A stretch of 64,000 nt of DNA from Chionoecetes opilio (GCA_016584305.1 JACEEZ010018612.1:1-64000); one strand, 5' to 3'; positions 44,622-57,675 are shown, counted from the first letter of the stretch. Notes: a model not told the origin generated them from the sequence alone. Numbers and translations are program-made.

Positions 44622-47600
44622 GGTTGGGTTCCAATACACAACGAAAGTTATGGCTGTTCTTTTCCAACGCCCCTTAGTGGGATAAATTACGAGAGTGTAC
44701 TGGGGGTGGAGTAAAACATACCTGGGTGTGTTAAAAATTTGAGGTTCGCATCATGCAACAGTAGTATTTAAAAGTGGCGCCAGTCGCATTGATTGGTTCC
44801 CCGGTATAGAGCTACCGATAGTGTACTTTACCAAGGAGAGGAAACGAGTTCGTCTCTGGGGTGTTGATTTTGTTGGCAATATTGAAGCCTTTTGAGACAT
44901 CCCCTTCCTCCAGCGGCTAGCTGTCTCCCCCTCGCTCTTTCCAGAAGCGAGGTATTGTTAGGCCCCATCTAGTGTGCTGTGGGTATCATGGTTGCCCAAG
45001 CCACTCGATTAGTCTGTTGCCTCTTGGCCAGGAGGGAAGCCGTTCGGACTGTTCCTGCCTGTTTGTCGACGGTGGCCGGTCGTCGCAGATCTGCAACGAG
45101 TGAATGGCGCTGATCCTCGTCTTCCGTCAGTCTGATGGTTAGAAGGACTGAACATCGTCCACCCCATTGCGCTCATAGTATACGCTCGCCGGAACGTGTT
45201 TGGTGCACGTGTACGGCATCGCTAACGCGCCGGATTAACCGCACTCAACGAACTCCCTGTGTCACTCGGTCAGACCACGGGCATCTGCGATTCGTCCTCC
45301 TGTGACTTCGAGGGACTATGCCCTCCTCTCCCCTCCTCGACGGCTGTCGGTGGAGGGAGCCTGATGTCTGGCTCTTCCGCGAACGACGCTAGCTTGCTTT
45401 AACGGTCCTGAGAGCGGAGCTTCGGAGACGGTGATCATGCCATTCGGCCGGGTTCCTCGATTCGCTTTTTCCCTCGCTGCAGTCGCTTCCGCCACGCGCC
45501 TTCTTCTCGCTGTTTGCAAGAGGTGTCGAGAGAGCCATGCGACCAGTTGGCCTCGCAATTCAGGTAACCATAATTGCCGGCTGGAGCATGGTTGTTGTGC
45601 GTAAACGACAGGTCCTTACGCACCCGCCTTGCCTGATCCTCAGCGTCGTTGGAAAGTGCGCGGAGGTCGGCAGTGCCGTTCTTCAAGTCATTCGCTATCG
45701 GCAGTGATAATGCTTGCCCCATCCCAGGGCCAGACACTATGTCTAGATTGTGATCTGCGCAGCGGGGTCCCGTAGACCTTCGCGACGATAGAGTAAGGTG
45801 TGAAACACGTGACCACGAGGCTTGGCGACAAGCTCGCGTCGGCCGAGCAGAGCTCCCCCAGTTTTGGTCGGTAGGCGTACACTCGCGTTAAATCTTCTGC
45901 TCGCGTCAATATGCACCGCTTTATTCATAAGCCTTGCGAGTCGCTTACGCGGCTGCTTGGTGACTTCCGGAACCGTCTGTCACAGCGGACCTCATCCCTT
46001 TCGGGACAATAGGCGCAGACGGTCTCCCATAGTGGTGCGCACCGCTATCAATCTCGAGTAATGAATGATGCTCAGCAGCATTCTCCCGTTTGTTCCCCGT
46101 CCTCGGTCGCGTGTGTGGCTGGATGTTGAAACAGCGCAGGCCCCTTCCATGCAATGAAGTGTGGTCAACTCTCTGTTCTGGATGGTTGGCAGCATCGTCG
46201 TCGGCGCTTAGCGTCTGGTGCCGGCTCCGAGCTGGCTCTGTGTTCGACTGTACAAAGCCCACCTTCCTTGAATCTGTGTGCCATAGATGCAATTAAGACG
46301 CCGCGGCGCTGCCACGCATCAAGATAGAGAACGGTCAGTTCTCCACACCACTCGTGTCCTGGTGCTGGCCGACGGAGGCCGCAGTGCTATAGCAGTACAC
46401 CATGCTCAGCTTCTGTCTCCAGCAGTGTGCCTGGCGACCGCGATCGAGGCTTTCAGTGTTGGTCGTCGGTTCGTATCGAACGACATTAGCCACCACGCGC
46501 TCTTGTGTTGACGACGTGCCCCCCGAGGTCCGTCCGAAGATGTCTCTCGTAGGCCCTAACAGGGCGCGTCGCCATCTGCCTGCTCCAGTCCCACTTGTCC
46601 ATCTTGGAACAAGTATTGCTGCCGATGGCTTCTGGATCCTCCGTCGCTGGGGCGAGACCGATATAATCGCTCCTAGCGCTCAGTCTACCCCGAGTACCGG
46701 TCCGCAGTCCCCGATCAGTTCATTTGTATTCCCCAGTCCTCAGGTGACGTGAATGAGGGGCATTGTTTCAGGGACGGTTGTCTTGACTTCCGCGGCCCGC
46801 TGGACCCGGTAATCCGGCGCGAGCCTGCCGGGGTCTCTCAGCATTCAGGATCCTCCTATGATTGTGGCCGAGGCTTACGGCGGTCGGCCGCGACGGTGGC
46901 GGAGCGCTTTGGGGCGTTCTCTCCGAAAAGCCCGTTCCGGTCGAGGTCGCTCGCTAACTCTCTTCTTGGTATGCACGACCTGTGACACCCCCACGCTCAG
47001 TCGCTTCGGGATGGCTTGCCCGTTCGGCTCAGCGGTAGCGCCGCCCCGCCTTGTGCCGGACTGGACCTCAACCGAGGGGTGCGGTAAAGAGGACCGCAGC
47101 ACCGTCGCGTTTCGTCCGCTGCGACTTCGAGGCTTCTCGTGTCGCCTTCTCTGCCGCCACTGTCATCCCCCGCGCTGAACTCGGCGCTGCCGCGCACACC
47201 TTTCAGCATTCCTGGCCGGTGATCCCTCGGCGACTCTTCTCGTGTCGTTGGTGCCAGTCGCGTCTAGGAAACTTCTGCGACTCACCCGTGGAACATCGTT
47301 GTCAGGGTCAATCCGCGTCGGCGTGGGCGACGTCGAAGAGGTCGCAGAGGGCCTCTTGAAACTTCTTTCCTCCTTCGTCTGTTCGTGCGCTTCTTCCCTT
47401 GCTCTTCACGAGCCCTTCCAAGTCCTTGAACAAGACCTCCACCTTGCGAACGGCGCTTTTTTTGCCGTCATCAGTTGTGATCCTCGCGGTCTCCCAGAAC
47501 CTTAGCACCTCTTGGAGACATTGGCCGCGACGGTTTTTTCTTTTCCACGTTGGGAAGTAGAAAGCCCGCTTGAGCATGTCGCCACGAGGAGGGGAGTTTG

Positions 47601-47916
47601 GCTCCGATGATGGGGTCCGGGGTTTTTTGGCTGTCCCACCAGCCAACAGTCGTAGCTGACGCGTGAATGAGCGCATTCTGAAAAGAAATGGGTGAGTTTA
47701 GAACCCTAGCCTTTCAGGACTTGGTGTACAGGTAGCTGGTATAATCACATAGTCACATAGTAACATTTTCAATCACTTGCGCCACCTCTAAATATAAACC
47801 GATTCAGCTTCAAATTTTGCATGAGAGGTTTTCCTCATTACTTGGCACAGTATCCCACTAAGGGCCGTTTCAAATATCAATTTTTAATTTAACCCATATG
47901 CGCTATTGGCACACTA
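44622..47916 (-). mobile_element. TIR DNA transposon, second noisy copy
   Basis: Left end ggttgggttccaataca (44622) and right end gcgctattggcacact (to 47916) correspond to 37411 and 40200. The transposase frames at 45316-47676 reproduce fragments such as VHTKKR, LKRAFYF, KVEVLFKDLE and EALCDLFDVAHADA. It is 500 bp longer than copy 1 through many small insertions. Confidence 0.78.
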
Positions 47917-48145
47917 TAGTATATTATGTATTATATATATATATATATATATTTATATTATATAAGTATATATATATATTATTATATTATATATATATAT
48001 TATATATTATAGTATGTATGTCATACTATAATGATAGATGTACATACTAATATAATAATATATTATATATATATACTATATATATAGATATATATATAAT
48101 ATTATAATATATATATATACTATAGATATATATGACGGACATAAG

Positions 48146-48606
48146 CAGGATAACCTCGTTTAAAAAACCGCATTTAAAAACACCTGTCAGCCTCACAAAC
48201 AACGGCACTAATCGACCAGGCTTTTTTTTCTTATTTTTTTTTTTTTTCTTTTTTTTTCCCCACTGATTAAGCTCTGGAACTCTCTTCCTGTTTCTGTTTT
48301 TCCACTTTCCTATGACTTTACATCTTTTTCAAAGAGAGTATCAGACACCTCCCTCCTCGAACTAACTTGGCTCACCCCACTTTTTATTTTCTCTCTACTG
48401 TCTTCTTTTAGGGACTGGCACTAGCGGCCTTTTGTGTTTACCCATTTTTGTTGTGCCCCTTGGCATTTTCCTTGTGAGGAGAACAAAAAAAAGAAAAAAA
48501 AAAAAGGATTTTGGGGGATTTCCATAAGAGTACTCAAAAGCACACGGCAAATGAGTTTTCCGGCATTGCGCTCCCCCCCCCGAGGTGCCGATAAACGGTT
48601 CTCCTG
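48146..48606 (+). mobile_element. CAGGAGAACC MITE, copy 2
   Basis: Ends gcaggataacctcgttta and aaacggttctcctg. The internal LINE-2 tail is at ~48255-48485. The duplicate of 40401-40851. Confidence 0.78.
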
Positions 48607-48714
48607 TATTCCTATATATATATTATATATAGATATATATATATAATATATCTATAATACGTAGATAATATGATATATATATATATATATAATATATATA
48701 TATAATATATATAA

Positions 48715-49009
48715 CAGTCAAACCTCGATATAACGGGCCTCGATGTAACGGACTTCGATTATCACTCCATTTGCGGACTTTTTTTTTTTTTTTCTTTTTT
48801 CCCCATAGTTAGACCCCGTTTGCCGCTCAAATTGTCAACTCAACATAATGTATTATTCCTCACTTTACTTTGGAATGCGTTGGGTTTAAGAGTTTTGATG
48901 ACAGGAGAACCTCTCTTTTATCTGCACCCTCGGGGGGGGGAGCGCATGCCGGAGATACTCATTTTGCCATTGTTTTTGAGAGTTACTCTTAGTGTAGATC
49001 CCCCCAAAT

Positions 49010-49042
<33 letters not shown>

Positions 49043-49998
49043 CCTCCATCACAAGGAACCTGGCCAAGGGCAAAAACAAAATGGGGTAACACGTAAGGCC
49101 GCTTAGTTTCCAGTCCCCTAGAACAGAAGACGTCATAGGATAAATAAATAGTGGGGTGAGCCAATTTAGTTCGGGAGGTGTACTTGTTTACTCTTCTTTG
49201 AGTATGTAAGATGTAAGATCATAGGAAAGTGGACAAAACAGAAACCGGAAGAGAGTTCCAGAGTTTATCTAGTGGGAAAAAAAAAAAAAAAAAAAAAAAA
49301 AAGCTGGGTCGATTATGCCGTTGTTTTGAGGCTGCCGTTGTTTGTACAATGCCGGTTAAAGCGAGTTCTCCTTATTAATAAATAATGCCATATTAAAATA
49401 TAATATTTAAGGAGAGAGCCTGTGTTGCTAGTGTTTATGTGGTAACACGTAGAAAGTGTGTATTGTTTAAGAATATGACCTATTAGTGTTTATGGCGTGG
49501 CCTCTGCGACGTCTCCCTGTCACCGTCACAAACCCTAAATCAACGCCTTATATAAGGTCACGCAGTGCTACAGCTGACCTAATAGTGACACATGTATAAA
49601 CTGCACTTCAGCAACCTATAATATATATACATACTGCCATTAGGCCATGATAATAAGCATAACACTTTGGGAGCTATTGATGAATCTGCTGCTAGTAATT
49701 TGTTTTTACCTTTCACTAGAGCCTTGAGCTTGACTAGCTACACCGTCTGGTTGTGTTTGTGATTATTCTCATTTATTTCCGTGTAGGAAGGCGGACCAAA
49801 TTCAGCACGTAGTGCCAGTCACTGTTTACCTCCCAACATAGCTACACAGTCGGTTGTGTTTTGATTATTTCTCATTTATTTTCACAATTTTCCGTTTTTT
49901 TCAATTCCTGTTTCCACCTTAGGAAATACCCTCGCTATAACGGACTCGGCTGTAAACGTACCACTCCTCCCTCCCCGTTTATGCCGAGGTTTGTTTAC
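48715..49998 (+). mobile_element. Tigger/pogo-like non-autonomous element with a nested MITE
   Basis: Starts CAGTCAAACCTCGATATAAC. A degraded complementary end (ccgtttatgccgaggtttg) lies near 49975-49998. Internal words match 53083-54225. The CAGGAGAACC element (48902-49373) is inserted inside it. No transposase is visible. Confidence 0.65.
48902..49373 (-). mobile_element. CAGGAGAACC MITE, copy 3, inverted, nested
   Basis: Begins caggagaacctc and ends gcgagttctcct, in reverse orientation to copies 1 and 2. The LINE-2 tail at 49030-49270 is therefore on the minus strand. Confidence 0.78.
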
Positions 49999-50290
49999 AT
50001 GTATACGACGCCACTATGGTGGTGGAGGCATAGAGCTCTGAGCGGTGTTGAAAACTAACCCCTAAGATTCTTTGTGTGTTAGCATTATGTAGAAGTAAAG
50101 AGTTTATACACAAATGCGTTCATTGTCTAGCCTACTCTCGGATGTTGTTGTCTCGCCCCTGTCGACTTGTGACTACTGATAGCCCACACCCAATGGATTG
50201 TTGATTGGTCCCTTTTGATTGAAAAAAAAGGAAGAAGGTCCGAATGTGTCCGAAGTCCGAATACGGAGGGTTCGGTATAGATATATAATA
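49999..50290. other. Spacer
   Basis: No feature recognised. Confidence 0.5.
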
Positions 50291-50292
50291 TA

Positions 50293-51078
50293 CAGGGAGG
50301 TCCCGAAATCGAGCAAGTTATGTTCCACTGGCATCTCTAAAGCGAAATCTCGTATAACGAACACATAACTACATGTTAAAATATAGGTTTGGTTCCAGAC
50401 CCGCGATCAATTATATATATAAAAAAAAAAATAAATCAACACATGTTTTTTCAAGTTAAAGATAACTATAGCAACACACACTACACAGCGTCTATATTAC
50501 CACACTGTAATACCTATTCTGTAGAAAAAGCATCTAAAGAGGAAAATAGCACACAAATAAGATGAACTGCACATTAAATTAACATTAAACCTGCATAACA
50601 GGCAAAAAAGACGTTGTAATGTTGGGACCCCCGCGTGGATACAAGAAGAGGTATGTAGCGGTCCCAAGGTTGGGGCTTCACACTCTGCTATTACCCCAAA
50701 GTTCAGGCAGCGCCATATAAAGAATGCTTAATTAACCCTTCAGGTCACGCCTTGCCTAGGGGTTGCCTGACTGCGGTCCCAAGGTTGGGGCCGCACACCT
50801 GCTAAAATTTACCGCCTAAATGTTGGCCGCGCCAGTTATGATGCTTAATTACCCTTCGGTCACGGCTTTTGCTAGGGGTTACCTCACTGGTGTCCACCAA
50901 ATCCCCCTTTGTCCAGCCCGGTGTGGGAGGGGCGCGCATTTTGAACTTGATAATTTTACTCACCCCAGTTTGAATGTCGTATCATTGTGATTTCGATCTC
51001 GTATATTGAAAATAGTCCCTATTTACACATCTCGTATCATCGGATCTCTTATACCGAATCTCGTATAACGGGACCTCC

Positions 51079-51081
<3 letters not shown>
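50293..51081 (+). mobile_element. TA-inserting MITE, CAGGGAGGTCCC family (789 bp)
   Basis: Ends CAGGGAGGTCCC and GGGACCTCCCTG, flanked by TA on both sides (50291-50292, 51082-51083). The subterminal regions are also inverted (atctcgtataacg). Inside, a tandem pair of blocks at ~50640-50790 and ~50770-50890 share cggtcccaaggttggggc and tgcttaattaacccttc. No protein. Confidence 0.83.
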
Positions 51082-51082
<1 letters not shown>

Positions 51083-51112
<30 letters not shown>

Positions 51113-51175
51113 TTATATATATATATATATATATATATACTTATATCTATATATATATATATACATACATATACA
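51083..51175. repeat. (TA)n array
   Basis: A/T alternation with CA steps at its right end. Confidence 0.85.
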
Positions 51176-53082
51176 CATAACCTAGTCCCCTACATAAAAT
51201 GGAGAAATTGTCCTAACGAGGGTCGTTCTTATTGTAATTACGCAAGTCTGTCGTGATAACGGCATAACCGCCATATGTGAAAACTTGAATATTGGGTCTA
51301 TCTGGCAGCCGTGTACCCGACATTTTATACAGTAGGCTTCACAGAGTCCCCACAATCGGCATACCTAGACCATGGTATATATTTTTACATCTAGGATCGA
51401 AAATTCCTACGCATTAGTATATTGGTTTCATGTTTACCTTATTGGATCCTAGGAAACATTCTAATACCTTTTGAGTACTAACAAAACTTTTAGCTGGAGA
51501 TCAAATGACATGTTGTTCATAGGAGGCGAGAAGACAATTGGTTTGTTTACTCGTGCGGCTGTGCCTCCTCACCCTCTTCTCCTCTTGTGACCGCATTGGC
51601 CTCTGTTCTTTCCCTTGCCAGCGGACACTTTTAATGTCAGATTTGGGTTTAGTTGGAGGTTAAAGCGTGGGGATTAGGGTTAGGTTTTAGATGACTCAAA
51701 GCGGTGTGCCAATAACCGGACTTTACTGCTCGCATTGTCGATCCTCGACCATAACTGTTGTTGTTGTTGTTTTATTAGGGATGCTCGAGGATCCCTTGGA
51801 GGGAACACTATGGAGGCCCCTGGTGATGTCCTATAATGCACTATCACTCATGGCCATGGGTAGGTGGACATGATCTTCCTCATAAGGCACAGTGTATGAG
51901 GCCGGAGGACGCTGTGTTTGCTGTGGACGTGGGGGAATGCACGCCGCCGCCAGCAGGTTGTGCAGGGTGTCCAAAGGTAAGTGACGTTCCTAGGAGGTAC
52001 GATTAGGTTGAGAGTTGGTTGCACCTACCCGTGGTAAGTGGAAGCGCTAGGACGACATGCGCGAAGTTTTCGGATAGTGCTCCGGAACATTCCTGACACC
52101 AGAGTCATTTAGGTCCCCGGGGGACCAGAACGGAGGCGTGCAGGTGCAACCGTTAGTGTCGTGTGTCCCGGCGGAGGCGAGTGCATGTGTGACAATCCAG
52201 GTATCGTTGACTGTTGTCCCCTTATCCACCACTGCTGGGAGGAAGAGTCACTAGCCGGTATGGCACCATGGAGGCGATGTGAGGGCCGCCCCGTAGCGTG
52301 TTAATCCCAGGTGGGAGCGGCAGACCCAGGAGATAGCGTTTAGCCAAAATGGTATAAAATTTTTTTGGCAATTTTTTTTATTTTTTTTTTTTTTTATATT
52401 TTTTTTAAATTTACTTATCTTTAGGTCGTTTTCTCTTTAAATCAGAGGGAAACGCTTATGCGGGACACTGAGTGTCCTAGGAACTCGGTACTGTACCATT
52501 CCACTCTTCGAACCAGCTTCGTTTCTGAAAAAAAAATGCGCGTAGTTGAACTGTTTTCCTGCGTCACTCGTCCAACACTACGTGCTATCACAAGACATTG
52601 CCTGAGCTGATACGCATCACTCGTAACTTGGATACTCCAGCTTAAATGAACGAAATAAGTCGTCTTCCCGGTAGGTGTTGCTCATGTATAACTGCTATAA
52701 CGTGGCTGTGAACTGTCTCCTTATTTTTTTTTTTTCAATCATATATTCTTTGTATAAATAAGTTCACCATGTGTCCTAACACCCTAGTGACAACACCAAA
52801 CCGAAAGTAATTCCAATATAATCAACAATAAGATGAAAAAGAACCATATTCAAAATATGAAAAGTGTTGCTTGGCGTAGTCTAGATCCTCGCTACCAAAG
52901 GATTTGTTGGCGAATTCTGTGTCTCTATGTTACTGAAAAAATAAGTTGCGATCAAAAGCGTGATGTTGTAAAGGTAGTGGTAGCGTTATGAATACAAAAG
53001 GCTCACAAACAAATTGATATGTTGATTAAATTGTTAGTTTAATTTGAATCGTTTGGACTATGTTTAGCAATTTTTTCGTATC
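51176..53082. other. Unassigned stretch, no gene seen
   Basis: Short frames only, with no recognisable motif. T-rich block at 52360-52420 and a (TGT)n run at 51750-51770. Confidence 0.5.
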
Positions 53083-54225
53083 GAGTCGAAACCTCGATAT
53101 AACGACCTCGTGTAACGTACTCGGATAGAACGGACTCCATCTTGCGTGACTTTTTTTTTTTTTTATACTTTTTTTTTTTTTTTCACCTCATATTATATAC
53201 CGTGCTTATCGCCGCTTCACTCATATTGTTCACTCACACTTATTGGTTATTATTTTCTCATTTAGTATTTTGTGAATGCTTGGTTTTAATGGATTTGATT
53301 GTATCCCATTTTGAGTATTAAATATTTAGGGACAGGATGACCTGTGTTGCTAGTGATTTTCAGTGGGTAGACAAGTTGTACGGTTCTATTGGTTTTAAAT
53401 CAGTGACTATTAGTGTTATGATACATGCCATCGCGGTGGCCGCTGTACTTCTTCGACACTTCTCCCTGTCACCACACCCTAAACTCTCCCTTATCCTACT
53501 GCGACACGCGTGCTGACATCTGACCTAGAATAGTGACACGTCCCTATAGAACTGCAGTTCTACAATAACCAATATAATAATAGTTATAATAAGAAGCATT
53601 ATTCGGAATAATAAGCTCCTTTTGGAAGCACAGCTAGATCTGGCTCTGTATTATTTGTTTTAACTTTCATGCTATAGGAGTCATTGTGTCTTAGATCTAC
53701 TCCCGCCGCGTCAGGTGTGGACCCAGTCTGGTAGAGTAAGGTCGTTGTAGATTCCATGTGCAGCATTCGCCTGTCAATGTTCAGTCGTACAAATCCAGGT
53801 TCGAGTCCCGCCGTAGTCCAGCGCTGTGTGACGATGGCGCCTCGATTGATAGTCAATACCTTTTAGTGTGGATACTTTGTGCGAAGTGTTCTAATAGGAT
53901 GAAATCATTATATAATCTTGTGATAGCATCTACACGTTCTGGGTTAGTGTTCTATGGTGATTTGTTTATTTCTCATTTAATTTCACGTGTAGGCAGCAGG
54001 ACCAAATTTCATCATGATGTTTCCTGCACTGTTTACCTCCAACATGCTACACAGTCCTGTTTGTGTTTGTATTGTATTTCTCATTTATTTCACCATTTTT
54101 TCCGGTTTTTTATATTATTTTTCCCCACTTGGGAAAATACCCTCGCTCAATAACGGAACAATCGGCTATATACTGGACTCCTCCTCCACTCTCCTATTCT
54201 GTCCGTTATATCGAGGGATTGACTG
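53083..54225 (+). mobile_element. Tigger/pogo-like non-autonomous element, third copy (~1.14 kb)
   Basis: The left end gagtcgaaacctcgatata and the right end gttatatcgagggattgactg are inverted counterparts of the CAGTCAAACCTCGATATAAC terminus. The internal order matches 48715-49998 without the nested MITE. A tRNA-derived box region lies inside. Confidence 0.72.
53722..53815 (+). ncRNA. tRNA-derived (SINE-like) promoter boxes
   Basis: ggttcgagtcc at 53798-53808 is a perfect RNA polymerase III B-box, followed by cgccgtagtcca. A plausible A-box (ctggtagagtaagg) lies ~70 bp upstream. The cloverleaf is not intact, so it is a tRNA-derived SINE head or old pseudo-tRNA, not a functional tRNA gene. 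Confidence 0.4.
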
Positions 54226-57200
54226 TCCGTTGAATAAACACACGACATTATACCTTAAGCAACTTGGCTAAACTTAGCTTACTGCAAACTAGGCTAAGTT
54301 TAACAAGTTACAGCAAAATTTTGTTTGTTTTTCTTTTATTTTTGTAACTGTGTCAAACATCTTAATTTTGTACAGGTGTGACATTTTTTTAGGTACCATA
54401 TTTAAGCTCAGCGCGGTGTTGTTTATTATCCTAAAATTTGATAACCCTATACTTTTTCCCTAAATTCAGTTTTTTAACATCTGAATTTCTTTTCAGCAGA
54501 CATAACTATGTATGGACGAACAGAGAGGCAGGCAGGTGTGACTCTCCCCCTAAGCGGTTGGTTAGGGATCATTTGATGTCCCCGACCAACAAGAACCTAT
54601 ATAGATCCCTGTTAGTAGGGTCATTGTACAGCCTCACCTTCACATCCCCTCCATACTCTAGACCTGGAGCAGTGTTACAAATCAGCTTCAGTAACGATCC
54701 AGAAACCGGCTGATGGAACACTGTTTGTGAAAACCCAGTTTGGCATGGCCATTTCACGCCAACCAGTGGATTGCGGGACGCTCAAGTTTACCCGATTACC
54801 CACAAAGAACTCGAGTAAAGCCCGCCTCTACGGGACTTAGCACTATTAGAACGTCTTGAAAATAATATATTGTGATTGCAAAAAGAGTTGTAATACAAGA
54901 CTTCATACTGTGTTTTACTAATTGCTATGTGTATAATAAGCCTGGTGAGGAATTTTTATTTTGTTAAATCGGGCACAGACTCTAGAAAATATTCTTAAAA
55001 AACGTGGCAGGTCTATGCAAAAAGATGACGATTGAAGTAGAGGATCGCTACTAGCAAAGTTGTGTGCAAAGGCGTAAAGGGTACAGACACCAGCAGTTTG
55101 CCAACAGGAAGAAAAAAGCGCCTAGGACCCTATCCCTCAGTCCCCTTCTTGCCCACGCCTCAGTGACTGCCCATCCACAAGTGCTTGTGGTTACGGCATC
55201 TCCTGTATGATATGCCGTACACAGTTGGGGTGTGTAACGACATCGCAAGTTTTCGCCGCCCTGGTTTTTTTTTCCCAAACTCCGTTTCCTCGGATTAACC
55301 CGCCCCCTTCCCCTTCCCCGTCGTTCTCTTCTCTTGTTTGAAATCTTGCGATTTAAGTTGGTGGTGTAATTACTATAAAAAAACATTATAAAAACCCAAT
55401 TATTAACACCACATGATGATTGTCTCCGCCATAACCTAACACATTACCAAAAATATAGATAAGGTTTTTTTATAAGGTTTTTCCTTGTGATATCGTACAT
55501 ATCATAGGTGACATTGTACATGTACATATATGTAATTTATTTTAGGGTGATACAACACAAGTCAGATGCAAAGGCGGATAAAACAGTACCCCTAGTTATA
55601 TTTTTCATTCTTGGTGACACATTACTATTTTGTTCTCCCATGTGCTATTATTTGTATTAGTTGACATTATAATTTTTTTCAATTTTAGGGGGGACTTATT
55701 TATGAATATAAAACTGTGGATTATTATAGATATATCTTTATGAAGCAAAGAGAACACTCATACAAGACTTGATGGTGGATTTAAACTTCTGTTTGGAAGG
55801 GGTTTGAGAGCCATCGGGGGGGTGGGGGTGGTGTCACACTTGTTACAGGTTTCACTTTCTAGGCCAGTGTCAAATGCTGCTGTTTACTCCTTATTATCTG
55901 CTTTATGGCTATACAATTTCCTTTGTACCGCATCTCTATCAGACCACAGTTCACTCTACATTCTCGATACCTTTATGTTCTAGTTTTTCCACTCCTTGTA
56001 CAGGCTTTACACAACGATTAATGTTCCATGCGGTATGTCCATGGTTGCAACGTACTCTTTTCGATGAGGGCTTCTTTGGCTCGGAGTAGTGAGCTTTGAT
56101 AGAGTTCATAAGCTTTCAATGTATCTTTCACAAGATTTCTCTTAAACTGTGACACTTTGAACACCAGTGACATGGCCTGCCCTTTCTGATATCAAAAGTA
56201 CGATAAGTCTCTTCTTAGAATTAGCTTGTCTCTAGAGCAGTTGTTCCCGAACCCGTGACTGTCGCTCCCCCAATATGTGGGTTTTGGGGCAGCAATCATC
56301 ACAAAGGTCTTAGGGATCTCATTTGACCTTAGGGGTCAGATGTGTTGTTCGCAGAGTGGTTTCTAGCAAGGTCACACTGCTACATAATTGTACGTGTCTC
56401 CCGGTGTCATGGGATACTAATTGGGTGGTGTGTCGGGGATTAGCGACGAGGTCTCTTTTTTGTTTTAAATATGCGGAGGTCGGGCTCGGGTGTGGAAACC
56501 TCGCCTCACAATACCTATGTGTGCTGTGACAGGGACCTGATTACACGCAGTTTACCGGGGGGATCGTCTTATGACTCTCGTCTCTCTTGAAACCCAGCCT
56601 TCAGCCCTACTGACAACTCCAAAGTTTGTCACAGACAGTCCACTTGCAGTGTTTGCCAGTTTCTTGCAACAATGTTATTTGTAAAAAAGACTGTACCCGT
56701 AACCGTATTTCAACATCCCTTTTAAGACAAATTAGCATGCTGTGTTCCTACACCACACACAACCCCCAGGTATCCGAAGATTAATCAACATCTAATTGTA
56801 CGCATGCTGAGATACTTATGTGAATCGAATCACTGTTGTATAGCATTTCAGGATAATAATCATTGTAGAATTGCAATCGATTCACTGAGTGCTCATGATA
56901 ACATTGTTTTAGTCACATTCAGTCACACATAAATTACTACTTCCATCAAATATAAAATTTATTAAAAGATAATTGCACACAAGACTCACATATGAAGAGG
57001 AACTTTCGGTACTCTTTTAGTGTGGCGGTAGAGTAAACCACTATAGATTACAAGTGAATGAGGGACTATGCATTAGATGGCTTTAAACAATCCTTAAGCA
57101 TGTTCAAAAAGGTCGCTTAGATGCTTGTATATGTTTGCTTATGTAGGTCATAACACACACAGTATATAAGTAAAATGATTGGCCTATAACTGTACGCATA

Positions 57201-57675
57201 TGTACAAGGTTGTTGTAATTGTTTTTGCACAGTGTTTACTTTACCGCTTTGGTTGATGTTATATATACACCGTATATTGTATTTCATGAAATGCTACATA
57301 CCCTAAACCCTTATAGACTCAGGACACGATATGGGCCTCTGACCCTTTGCCGGCTTTCAAGTAGTCGCCGAATTATGCAAATGCCCTCGTTTATAATGGG
57401 TAAACTAAAAATAAAATATCTGTAATAAACTTTTATCCCATAATTACCTCGCGTCATTGCAATCCACTTAAAAATCTTCTGCCCGTCGAGCTGGCCAAAG
57501 ACACCACAAGTTGTTGTTGCCCTCCGTCCAGTACTCTGCCTTTCGTACTGCGATGTGCATCCGGATGACACGGGTAGCGGCATGAGCCCTCATATCACAG
57601 GCGTACACTATAACATACTGCCTGCGCCACCCAAGGGCGAGGGACAACCAATTACTCAGTGAGTCCCCCAAGGGC
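54226..57675. other. Unassigned 3.4-kb stretch
   Basis: No confident gene. A possible short hairpin is aacttggctaaacttag / ctaggctaagtttaacaagtt (54257-54304). At 54440-54760 open frames occur on both strands; the minus one contains PGLEYGGDVKVRLYNDPTNR, which looks protein-like but matches nothing I can name. At 55051-55386 a minus frame is rich in basic residues. Confidence 0.4.

Larger units (their letters stand above)
41141..48900. repeat. Tandem duplication, second copy, indel-rich
   Basis: Collinear with 34197-41140 but ~800 bp longer. The excess consists of scattered one-to-three-base insertions rather than a block. No frame of the components stays open. It looks like unpolished long-read sequence or a very decayed copy. 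Confidence 0.85.

Noticed and set aside
53722..53815. Functional tRNA gene
   Set aside because: The B-box is good but the acceptor, D and anticodon stems do not form a cloverleaf, and the A-to-B distance is long.
53758..54153. 131-codon plus frame
   Set aside because: It runs across the SINE-like boxes and the Tigger-like end. Its hydrophobic C-terminus is T-rich DNA rather than a membrane protein.
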